Assembly (NCBI GenBank): GCA_947306315.1
Contig: CAMZGF010000037.1
Coordinates: forward strand, 1 to 7,145
Length of the DNA: 7,145 nucleotides
Direction of reading: 5' to 3'
Source of the DNA: an uncultured Candidatus Saccharibacteria bacterium
GTDB lineage: Bacteria > Patescibacteriota > Saccharimonadia > Saccharimonadales > Saccharimonadaceae
In this document: positions 1-5,463 of the stretch, piece after piece
Layout of the letters: each line of letters opens with the position of its first letter
How positions within the stretch are numbered: position 1 is the first letter of the stretch
The notes under the pieces: model-generated
Database searches by the model: none
The model's input: only the letters and a program-made list of their open reading frames with translations
What the model was told of the DNA's origin: nothing
Translations under genes and position numbers: made by a program

Positions 1-54
1 CTCTCGACCTCTTCCTTGGCAAGGAAGCGCTCTAAACAACTGAGCTACGCTCGC
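1..54 (-). tRNA. tRNA-Gly (GCC), 3' part outside the window
   Basis: Read leftward from 54, the sequence gives a 7-nt acceptor 5' strand (GCGAGCG), TA at positions 8-9, a D stem GCTC/GAGC, and a five-pair anticodon stem CTTCC/GGAAG. The stem encloses the loop TTGCCAA, so the anticodon is GCC (20-18). The T arm and 3' acceptor strand lie beyond the left edge, so 3'-CCA encoding cannot be judged. It is the most downstream of three leftward tRNA genes and has its own strong promoter at 65-92. Confidence 0.93.
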
Positions 55-64
55 ATATGCACCT

Positions 65-92
65 ATTATAGCAAATATTTTATATTTTTCAA
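65..92 (-). promoter_or_regulatory. Promoter of tRNA-Gly
   Basis: On the minus strand there is a -35 TTGAAA (92-87), a 16-bp spacer and a perfect -10 TATAAT (70-65). An upstream TGC gives an extended -10. The predicted start is near 58, leaving only about 4 nt before the mature tRNA 5' end at 54. The promoter lies entirely in the Leu-Gly spacer, so tRNA-Gly can be transcribed independently of the two upstream tRNAs. Confidence 0.75.
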
Positions 93-98
93 GGTGCT

Positions 99-183
99 TG
101 GTGCCCGAAATGGGACTTGAACCCATATGGATTTCTCCATTCGATTTTAAGTCGAACGCGTATACCAATTCCGCCATTCGGGC
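99..183 (-). tRNA. tRNA-Leu (UAA)
   Basis: The acceptor stem pairs GCCCGAA (183-177) with TTCGGGC, followed by discriminator A (102) and an encoded CCA (101-99). The anticodon stem TTCGA/TCGAA encloses the loop CTTAAAA, giving anticodon TAA (149-147). A long variable arm (TGGAGAAATCCA) confirms a class II tRNA, as expected for Leu. The T arm reads TGGG-TTCAAGT-CCCA. The gene lies between tRNA-Cys upstream and tRNA-Gly downstream. Confidence 0.97.
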
Positions 184-186
184 TAA

Positions 187-251
187 TGTTTGGAGGCGCC
201 GTTTTGCCCCTTGGGACGCAACGGTGGCTCCAAACACGTTAGTGTTTGGAG
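187..251 (-). repeat. Inverted and direct repeats in the tRNA-Cys/tRNA-Leu spacer
   Basis: The plus strand holds three related arms: GTTTGGAG (188-195), CTCCAAACAC (228-237) and GTGTTTGGAG (242-251). The middle arm pairs perfectly over 10 bp with the right arm (loop 238-241) and over 8 bp with the left arm. The left structure contains a further inner stem (AACGG/CCGTT plus GCCC/GGGT). The 15-bp string TGTTTGGAGGCGCCG occurs at 187-201 and 243-257, and the second copy is the 3' end of tRNA-Cys. In the leftward transcript the tRNA-Cys CCA end could therefore be hidden in one hairpin and released by the other. Neither hairpin has a U tract, so neither looks like a terminator. Confidence 0.7.
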
Positions 252-320
252 GCGCCGACCGGAATTGAACCGGTGTACAAGGTTTTGCAGACCTCTGCGT
301 AACCACTCCGCCACAGCGCC
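247..320 (-). tRNA. tRNA-Cys (GCA)
   Basis: The acceptor stem pairs GGCGCTG (320-314) with CGGCGCC (one G-U pair), followed by discriminator U (250, usual for tRNA-Cys) and an encoded CCA (249-247). The anticodon stem GAGGT/ACCTT encloses the loop CTGCAAA, giving anticodon GCA. The T arm is CCGG-TTCAATT-CCGG. It is the first gene of the leftward Cys-Leu-Gly set. Its CCA end takes part in a 10-bp inverted repeat with the downstream spacer. Confidence 0.96.
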
Positions 321-329
321 AAACATACA

Positions 330-357
330 GGCGCCAGCGCGCCATAGAGTAATTTTA
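330..357 (-). promoter_or_regulatory. Likely promoter and 5' leader hairpin of tRNA-Cys
   Basis: An extended -10 (TGATAAAAT, hexamer 357-352) would start transcription near 345. No good -35 is visible, because that position falls in the terminator stem of the upstream RNA unit. The leader would open with a compact hairpin, GGCGC-GCTG-GCGCC (343-330), about 10 nt before the mature tRNA 5' end. Its GGCGCC also matches the tRNA acceptor 3' strand, so it could compete for pairing. The promoter call is tentative; the hairpin is plain in the sequence. Confidence 0.45.
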
Positions 358-360
358 TCA

Positions 361-399
361 TAAAAAACAAAAATACGCCACACGAGTTTTGGCGTATTT
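361..399 (-). terminator. Rho-independent terminator of the leftward small-RNA unit
   Basis: A perfect 10-bp inverted repeat AAATACGCCA (371-380) / TGGCGTATTT (390-399) with a 9-nt loop is followed on the minus strand by TTGTTTTTTAT. It closes the transcription unit that starts near 511. It could also stop any readthrough from the hisS/methyltransferase operon before the tRNA cluster. Confidence 0.85.
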
Positions 400-511
400 A
401 TGATCTAGATTAATTCCTAGGTGGTATTGCCTAAATAGCAATTATAGCCATTTAACTTCACACTCCACCCATTTTTCCGACTTGGCGCTCTCTCAACCGC
501 TACCAAATCTT
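365..511 (-). ncRNA. Candidate structured small RNA, about 150 nt, family unknown
   Basis: This stretch has its own near-consensus promoter (518-545) and ends in a strong intrinsic terminator, but carries no convincing ORF. Three foldable elements can be read in the minus-strand RNA. Hairpin I pairs UUGGU-GC (506-499, one bulged A) with GC-GCCAA (488-482). Stem II pairs UGGGUGG (471-465) with CCACCUA (424-418), including one G-U pair. Inside stem II, hairpin III pairs AUUGC (442-438) with GCAAU (430-426) around a 7-nt loop. I recognise no family: it does not match tmRNA, 6S, SRP RNA or RNase P RNA motifs. A 29-codon frame with a TTG start (506-417) is the only possible peptide and lacks a Shine-Dalgarno. 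It could be a small RNA, a leader of the tRNA cluster, or a decayed gene remnant. Confidence 0.5.
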
Positions 512-517
512 ACTTTT

Positions 518-545
518 ATTTTACCACGAGCACTATTGTTGTCAA
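518..545 (-). promoter_or_regulatory. Leftward sigma70-type promoter of the small-RNA unit
   Basis: It has a consensus -35 TTGACA (545-540), a 16-bp spacer and -10 TAAAAT (523-518), with a predicted start near 511. Its -35 overlaps that of the rightward promoter at 539-567 by five bases, so only one polymerase could occupy the site at a time. Confidence 0.75.
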
Positions 546-567
546 CATTGATTTTTCATTATATTAT
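539..567 (+). promoter_or_regulatory. Rightward sigma70-type promoter of the 106-residue membrane protein gene
   Basis: It has -35 TTGTCA (539-544), a 17-bp spacer and -10 TATTAT (562-567), with a predicted start near 574. That leaves about 33 nt of leader before the first candidate start codon. The leader is T-rich and shows no Shine-Dalgarno. Confidence 0.65.
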
Positions 568-606
568 GTTATTCCTACGCATTTTTCTGTTCGGATTCCT
601 TTCTTT

Positions 607-927
607 TTGTTCGGTTTTACAGTGGTAATTCATTATCTCCCTTATTTGATATTTCTTGTGTTTTTACTAATTCTTATATACTATACTATTTATATGAGTG
701 GAGGAAAGAAATTTTATTCATGGCTACAGAGGTGGCTCGATGAAGATTACCACTCAAAAGTTATTGGCAATTCAAAAACTGCAAGAATTATGCAGACAAC
801 AAATTCTGAGAGCGGAATGCCATACTTTATGTTCGGCAAGTTTATCACGTCAGGTTTCGATCCGAGCTGGGGTTGGAACGAAGTAAAAGAATACTACTTC
901 GATATTGGACTAGAGAAAAGCAATTAA
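607..927 (+). CDS. Small single-pass membrane protein of unknown function
   Basis: I do not recognise this 106-residue product. Residues 8-29 form a strongly hydrophobic, aromatic-rich transmembrane segment. A soluble tail of about 75 residues follows, with a helical start (KKFYSWLQRWLDEDYH) and an aromatic C-terminal part (SGFDPSWGWNEVKEYYFD). There are no cysteines. The first usable start is TTG at 607; GTG at 622 would also keep the whole membrane segment. Neither has a Shine-Dalgarno, so the start is uncertain, and no ATG lies upstream in the open frame. A good rightward promoter precedes it and a hairpin with a short T run follows at 975-1007. Protein-like composition together with these signals makes it probably real. 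Its stop overlaps the methyltransferase stop by 4 bp in convergent orientation (the palindrome TTAA). Confidence 0.6.
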   Translation: MFGFTVVIHYLPYLIFLVFLLILIYYTIYMSGGKKFYSWLQRWLDEDYHSKVIGNSKTARIMQTTNSESGMPYFMFGKFITSGFDPSWGWNEVKEYYFDIGLEKSN

Positions 928-1517
928 CGAAGTTTGGCTTCAAACAAAACGGTATCAACGGCTGGTGGTGGGGTAAAATCTGTCTTCTTAAGAGGAAGAC
1001 GGATTTTCGTATCATAGGATTTTGTAAGAATACGCCCAAGTTGCGAAGTGTAGTGTCGATCAGTCAAGATTAGCTTCAAAGCAAGATTCTTTTGGAGGAT
1101 AAGGTGGATTGATTTTGGAGGATTTTTCGTTCCCTTTTCGATAATCACGCCGTCCTTGTTTTCAAGATTTAACGCTTTATAAAAAATTTCTGAGCTAAAA
1201 CGAAACGGAGGGTTGCAAAAAATTTTATATTGGCCCTCTGGGAACTCAACATCTCTAAAATCTTTTTCTATAACAATCACGTTTTCTGCGCCAAAACGTT
1301 TGAGATTCGCACGTAGCTTCTCTGCCGTTTCACGATCTGGTTCAATCGCAAAAACACTCTTACAACGCTTACTTAGCGCAGTCGTGATAACACCTGAACC
1401 CGCGCCAATTTCGACGACGGTGTCATTTTTTCTAATATTAGAATGACCGATCAACATCAACGCAAATTTCGGCGATCTCAGAAAATGTTGATCAAGTTCA
1501 AATTTTCGACTAGACAC
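924..1517 (-). CDS. Short rRNA adenine N6-(di)methyltransferase, Erm/KsgA family
   Basis: The 197-residue product is a Rossmann-fold, S-adenosylmethionine-dependent methyltransferase. The family's motifs appear in order: QHFL (10-13), the SAM loop EIGAGSGVIT (36-45), acidic E59 after strand 2, KDF (85-87), the catalytic-type CNPPF (101-105) and the family signature FTPPPAVD (181-188). Erm enzymes methylate A2058 of 23S rRNA; KsgA methylates two adenines near the 3' end of 16S rRNA. The sequence alone does not decide between them. The protein stops about nine residues after the FTPPPAVD motif. It therefore lacks most of the C-terminal helical RNA-binding domain of typical members (roughly 240-280 residues). 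The start is GTG, inside the last codons of hisS (8-bp overlap, GTGTCTAG), which implies translational coupling. No separate promoter or Shine-Dalgarno is visible. Confidence 0.85.
   Translation of the reverse strand: MSSRKFELDQHFLRSPKFALMLIGHSNIRKNDTVVEIGAGSGVITTALSKRCKSVFAIEPDRETAEKLRANLKRFGAENVIVIEKDFRDVEFPEGQYKIFCNPPFRFSSEIFYKALNLENKDGVIIEKGTKNPPKSIHLILQKNLALKLILTDRHYTSQLGRILTKSYDTKIRLPLKKTDFTPPPAVDTVLFEAKLR
975..1007 (+). terminator. Likely terminator of the 106-residue gene, inside the opposite coding region
   Basis: A 13-bp inverted repeat, AAAATCTGTCTTC (975-987) / GAAGACGGATTTT (995-1007), has one G-T wobble and a 7-nt loop. Its right arm ends in TTTT, followed by CG. It lies 48 nt past the stop of the rightward gene and within methyltransferase codons on the other strand. 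The T tract is short and part of the stem, so efficiency may be modest. Confidence 0.5.
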
Positions 1518-2820
1518 TTCTTATATAATCTTCGAGTTTTAATTTGTTGCCAGTTTCAAGGTCTTTAACTTCAATATTTCCAGTTTTAACTTCATTTTCA
1601 CCGATAACTGAAGCAAATTTTGCGATTTTTGCCGCATAAGTAAATTTATCACCAACTTTTTTATCGGTAAGGTTGATATCAACGGTTTTGCCGCAACCAC
1701 GAAGCTTTTCTGCAAGATTAAAAGTATATTCATATTCGTTTTCAGAGAACGGAATAAGAACAAGGTCGATTGATTTTTTATCTATACTCTCAAGAAGATT
1801 ATTATCATCAAGAGTCTGGAAGAGGCGAGTAAGTCCAATAGAAGCACCAACACCTGGGAAGTTTTGGTCGGTATAATTTGATGCTAAATTCTCATAGCGA
1901 CCACCAGAACAGATTGAACCAATCTCGCGATATTCTGGGAGGAAGGTCTCAAAGACAGTACCAGTATAATAATCAAGTCCGCGGATAATCAACATATCGC
2001 CAATAGCTGTCTCACCCAAACCTTGTTTCTCGAGGAGACTAAGTACATTGTTGAGCTCTTCAACGCCAAGAATAAAGATATCATTGTTAATACCTAGGCT
2101 CTTTAAGTTGCTGACAACATCTTCACGTGCGCCATTAATATTCATAAATGTCGTGAGTTTCTCTATTTCAGCCCCACTTAGGCCAATTTCTTCAAATGAA
2201 GAGACAGTTTTCTCTTTTGGAACTTTTTCAGCATGGTCGATAATTCCAAAAATATCTTCAGATTTCGTTTGAAGGCCAAGTTCTTGAAGAAGACCAGTTA
2301 GGATTTTGCGGTTTGAAATACGGATTTTCATTTCTGGCTTAATGAAGGTCATGAGTGCATCATAAGCCGTCTTAATAACATCTGCGTCATAAGAAACCGC
2401 TAGTTTTTCACGACCAATCACATCGACGTCGAGCTGATAGAATTCACGAAAACGTCCTTTTTGAGCACGTTCCCCACGGAAGTTGCGTGCGCTCTGAGTT
2501 ACCTTAAATGGGAAGGTTAAATCATTTTCATGCTCTACAACATAGCGAGCAAGAGGAACGGTATGATCAAAACGGAGGGCCTGATCCGCATCGTCTTCAG
2601 TCTCAGCAGTTTTTACAACTTTATAGATTTGTTTTTCGGTATCACCGCCAGCCTTAGCAAGAAGGATATCGGTTCTTTCAATTACTGGAGTTTCAATTCG
2701 TAAGAACCCATGAGAATGATACACCCCAACAATCTGATTTTTAAGTTTGTCAAATAAAGCTTGCTTTGCTGGAGTCAGCTCTTGCATGCCTGAAATTGGG
2801 GATGTATTAAATTTCTTCAT
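1510..2820 (-). CDS. hisS: Histidyl-tRNA synthetase
   Basis: This cytoplasmic class II aminoacyl-tRNA synthetase charges tRNA-His with histidine using ATP. At 436 residues it is full length. Visible motifs are motif 1 around GFLRIETPVIE (38-48), the substrate-loop segment RFDHTVPLARY (83-93), and motif 2 in the block 106-136 with the catalytic Arg in ARNFRGER. Also present are the histidine-A motif RGLDYYTGTVFE (280-291), histidine-B SICSGGRYENL (302-312) and motif 3 around GVGASIGLTRLF (323-334). An anticodon-binding domain covers about 350-436. RFDHTVPLARY and RGLDYYTGTVFE resemble archaeal/eukaryotic-type HisRS more than the E. coli enzyme. The ATG at 2820 has no Shine-Dalgarno and sits where the upstream promoter should start transcription, so the message is probably leaderless. 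The last 8 bp overlap the start of the methyltransferase gene. Confidence 0.97.
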   Translation of the reverse strand: MKKFNTSPISGMQELTPAKQALFDKLKNQIVGVYHSHGFLRIETPVIERTDILLAKAGGDTEKQIYKVVKTAETEDDADQALRFDHTVPLARYVVEHENDLTFPFKVTQSARNFRGERAQKGRFREFYQLDVDVIGREKLAVSYDADVIKTAYDALMTFIKPEMKIRISNRKILTGLLQELGLQTKSEDIFGIIDHAEKVPKEKTVSSFEEIGLSGAEIEKLTTFMNINGAREDVVSNLKSLGINNDIFILGVEELNNVLSLLEKQGLGETAIGDMLIIRGLDYYTGTVFETFLPEYREIGSICSGGRYENLASNYTDQNFPGVGASIGLTRLFQTLDDNNLLESIDKKSIDLVLIPFSENEYEYTFNLAEKLRGCGKTVDINLTDKKVGDKFTYAAKIAKFASVIGENEVKTGNIEVKDLETGNKLKLEDYIRSV

Positions 2821-2826
2821 ATATAT

Positions 2827-2855
2827 ATTATATACTATTTTTACCTTGTTAGCAA
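2827..2855 (-). promoter_or_regulatory. hisS promoter, predicted to make a leaderless message
   Basis: A perfect -10 TATAAT (2832-2827) lies 17 bp from a partial -35 TTGCTA (2855-2850, 4 of 6 matches). Counting from the -10 puts the transcription start at 2820, exactly the A of the hisS ATG. The 38-bp gap between the surface-protein stop and hisS holds this promoter and no terminator, so readthrough from upstream is also possible. Confidence 0.65.
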
Positions 2856-2858
2856 AAT

Positions 2859-5453
2859 CTATTCTTCAATATAAACTTTAATATTAGACAGTTTGCCCTT
2901 AAAGTACCTGAATGGGGTATTCGTTCCATCAAGTGCAGCGCCGAAAGTTAAGGTCGTGTCAAAATACATACTAAATCCTGAGCTATCAATAAGCTCTTCT
3001 TCGTCGCCAAATTCACTCAATGAAACAAAGATATGGCCACTCTTCCTCATAATTCTTACGGTATCAGGTTTTTTAGTGAGTTTTCTCTTTGCATTTGTAG
3101 ACGCGTTTTTATTAAACGTAATTTCTAGATCAGAGCCGGTCGTTCTAAATACAAGGCCTGGCCATGGCCTACCAGATTCGTCTTTTGCGTTTAGGATTAC
3201 AGACTGGTTTGCGTTACTTGGATCAACTTCCACTACATTAAGCATAATGGTAAAGTCTTTTGCGGTAGTTGCCGCATCGTTAAATAGCTTAATGCCGGTG
3301 TCAATATAATGTGCACCATCAAATACCATTTCGCCAGAGTATTCATAAGCAAGCTTCGTTGCTTTTGTTGGATATTCATAGTCCGCGAGAGATACTCCCT
3401 CATCTACATATCTAATACTAACATTAGAAATCGCACCCTCGAAGTATCGGAATGGACCGCCATTAGTATCAAGCGCAGCACCAAGGGTTACAGGCGAATT
3501 AAACCAGTCGACTTCTGGATCATAAGTATTCAAAAGATGAAGCGGGCTATCATCAATCTTATAATATACTTTATTGTTTGATCTTATAATTACGATGTCA
3601 CCAACTGTATCAAAGTATTTTGTCGAAGCGGCGCCACTTCCGTTTGAGTGGAGTTGTATAACATCATTACCCTGATAAGTATGCTTTCTTAACACAAAGC
3701 CAGAGTATGGACGGCCACGTTCATCGAGAGAACCCACAATCGCATCCATATTGTCGTTTGTACCCACACTATCGATGTGAAGCGTCATGACGAAGTCGCG
3801 ATCGAAGTTTTCTGGACTAAACAGATACATGCCAGTGTTAATATAGTTTGTACCATCAAAGACAATCTGGCCAGGATGATTATATTCTTGCATCGTCTCA
3901 CCGACATTCTTCCATTTTGCATACACAGTCGTATCTCTGCTTATCGCGATACTATCACCAGCATCGCCAATCTTCTTAGTTAGAGCCTTGTTGCTGTACC
4001 ATCCATCGAATTCTTTCGATGTCATCATTGGTGATGGTAAAGTAACATACAAGGTTTCATCAGACGTCTTTTCATATTTGCGAGTGAGTTTCGCATCAGT
4101 CATCTCACCTTTAAAGAAGCGAGTCGCGTTTCCATAGGTGTTGAGTGAAGACCCAAATACGAGCGGAGTATTAAATGGAACAATATTAGCATAGTTTATG
4201 GTCATAGTTTTTGGCGACATATTCGTCTCATAATAGAAATCGTGATTCTCGTCACGAGTTAGTTTCAAGGTCTTCGTATTAGCAACACTAAAAGTAGGTG
4301 ATGAGTTTGCAGGAGATTGTTGAGTGCCAGTATTTCTCGAAAGCTCATAATTTGAACTATTTCTATTGTTCCTAAATACGAAACCGGAATACGGAGGGTC
4401 ACTTTCATCCATATCAGACACTAGAGAGTTTATATTGTTTTCCTGGTCAGTGTTATAAATAAATCTCTCAATACCACACGAGACTTCAAAATACGTATCA
4501 ATAAATTCGTTTGAGAATAATGGAATATTCGTATTAAGAGATGACTTACCATCAAATGAGAGTTTTTGACCAAAGTTTGCCGAAAACTTTATCTCACCCT
4601 CATCAATAATTTCGCCCCAGATCGCATAAAGAACAGTATTCTGGGATTGTGTGGTATCAAAAGTAAAGACATCTGAAGGAGTGTACTGCGGTTCCGTAGC
4701 TGTCGAATCTACATCCCAACCAACAAATTCGTATCCCTCACGCACAGGAACCGCGTTTGAGATTGTTAGTATCCTTTCACCAATGTTCGCAATTTGCGGA
4801 TTTGGCATATTTCCAACTTCATCGGTCGTATTTTCGTCAAATTCAAGTGAATTGCCAGTCGGATTTGCAAGAACAGAGATGATGTATTCGTTATTATAAA
4901 TGCCGCCAACGGTATCAGCTGAAGCATTAACGCCAAAAGTTAAGTCATGACGATTTGTACCAGAAGTTGTAGTGGTTTTTAGAGCGAATGTGCTGCCGTT
5001 TGGTTCCGGTGCAGGATAGAAATTTGTGCCGTTGATACTGATACCATATTTACCTGCAATCTCACTGGCTAAAATGCCGTTGTTCGAAGAAAGAGTAGGG
5101 ATAATATTGTCAGTATCATCAATATTCACGAGAGACGACGAATCTCCAATGGTTTCAAGCATTATCGTATAGCCAGAACGGTTTGTTGTTGAGATATTAA
5201 TTGGGACAGTCCCGGAACTATAGCGACCAGGAATGACATTAATTTTTAGTTGATCTACTGGAGAAATAGAGATAGACGAGACGGTACTCTCACCTACAGC
5301 AGAGACATTGCTTACTTTGTATGGATAAGTCAATAATAGCGCGAAAAATGCAACAAAAATGCCAAAGAAAAGCCCTGCGGCCCCTTTCATGGAATGAATT
5401 TCAAAGCGTTTCGCGATACGAAACACTTTTGGTTTCTTAACCAAACCTCGCAT
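2859..5453 (-). CDS. Large membrane-anchored or secreted protein with InlB repeats and three lectin-like modules
   Basis: The 864-residue product begins with a basic 24-residue cytoplasmic segment and a hydrophobic segment (25-44). A VSA-VG sequence near residue 52 could be a signal peptidase site, so it may be either anchored or released. Residues 55-205 form a beta-rich, Ser/Thr/Asn-rich domain. Two InlB/Listeria-Bacteroides-type repeats follow, about 236-280 (EGYEFVGWD...LYAIWG) and 468-516 (EFDGWYSNK...TVYAKWK). Three related modules of about 160-175 residues lie at 286-460, 528-685 and 707-863. Each starts like FDGxxYIxTGxxLF and ends like FGAALDxxxxPFRYFxGxxSNxxI, typical of concanavalin A/LamG-fold carbohydrate- or protein-binding domains. 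There is no LPXTG sorting motif and only one cysteine. ATG at 5453 has GGAG 10 nt upstream and an extended -10 promoter. Adhesion is inferred from the architecture; the ligand is unknown. Confidence 0.85.
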   Translation of the reverse strand: MRGLVKKPKVFRIAKRFEIHSMKGAAGLFFGIFVAFFALLLTYPYKVSNVSAVGESTVSSISISPVDQLKINVIPGRYSSGTVPINISTTNRSGYTIMLETIGDSSSLVNIDDTDNIIPTLSSNNGILASEIAGKYGISINGTNFYPAPEPNGSTFALKTTTTSGTNRHDLTFGVNASADTVGGIYNNEYIISVLANPTGNSLEFDENTTDEVGNMPNPQIANIGERILTISNAVPVREGYEFVGWDVDSTATEPQYTPSDVFTFDTTQSQNTVLYAIWGEIIDEGEIKFSANFGQKLSFDGKSSLNTNIPLFSNEFIDTYFEVSCGIERFIYNTDQENNINSLVSDMDESDPPYSGFVFRNNRNSSNYELSRNTGTQQSPANSSPTFSVANTKTLKLTRDENHDFYYETNMSPKTMTINYANIVPFNTPLVFGSSLNTYGNATRFFKGEMTDAKLTRKYEKTSDETLYVTLPSPMMTSKEFDGWYSNKALTKKIGDAGDSIAISRDTTVYAKWKNVGETMQEYNHPGQIVFDGTNYINTGMYLFSPENFDRDFVMTLHIDSVGTNDNMDAIVGSLDERGRPYSGFVLRKHTYQGNDVIQLHSNGSGAASTKYFDTVGDIVIIRSNNKVYYKIDDSPLHLLNTYDPEVDWFNSPVTLGAALDTNGGPFRYFEGAISNVSIRYVDEGVSLADYEYPTKATKLAYEYSGEMVFDGAHYIDTGIKLFNDAATTAKDFTIMLNVVEVDPSNANQSVILNAKDESGRPWPGLVFRTTGSDLEITFNKNASTNAKRKLTKKPDTVRIMRKSGHIFVSLSEFGDEEELIDSSGFSMYFDTTLTFGAALDGTNTPFRYFKGKLSNIKVYIEE
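2865..3335 (-). repeat. Lectin-like module 3 of the surface protein (residues 707-863)
   Basis: It opens with GEMVFDGAHYIDTGIKLF, carries the central SGRPWPGLVFR and closes with FGAALDGTNTPFRYFKG at the extreme C-terminus. It is closer to module 2 than to module 1. Confidence 0.75.
3399..3872 (-). repeat. Lectin-like module 2 of the surface protein (residues 528-685)
   Basis: It opens with GQIVFDGTNYINTGMYLF, carries the central RGRPYSGFVLRK and closes with LGAALDTNGGPFRYFEG. The pairing of opening, central and closing blocks with module 3 indicates duplication of a complete domain. Confidence 0.75.
4074..4598 (-). repeat. Lectin-like module 1 of the surface protein (residues 286-460), most diverged copy
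   Basis: It opens with KLSFDGKSSLNTNIPLF, carries the central SDPPYSGFVFRNN and closes with FGSSLNTYGNATRFFKG. It keeps the order of blocks seen in modules 2 and 3 but is longer in the middle, holds the protein's only Cys (326), and is separated from module 2 by an InlB-type repeat. Confidence 0.65.
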
Positions 5454-5463
5454 TAATTGTACA

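Noticed and set aside
183..383. 66-codon leftward frame across the tRNA region
   Set aside because: It runs through tRNA-Cys and the repeat-rich spacer and has no independent coding support.
465..478. GGGTGGA on the minus strand resembling the T-box core
   Set aside because: Only the first half of the 14-nt T-box consensus matches. No specifier stem is recognisable, the segment pairs with CCACCTA instead, and no synthetase or amino-acid gene follows.
698..886. 62-codon rightward frame within the small membrane protein gene
   Set aside because: It is a shifted frame of 607-927 and starts inside it. The GGAGG just before an internal ATG appears incidental, since the alternative product has no recognisable character.
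2893..3983. Rightward frames of 138, 90 and 68 codons
   Set aside because: They are antisense to the surface-protein gene, which has domain repeats, a promoter and a ribosome binding site; the frames reflect its codon composition.
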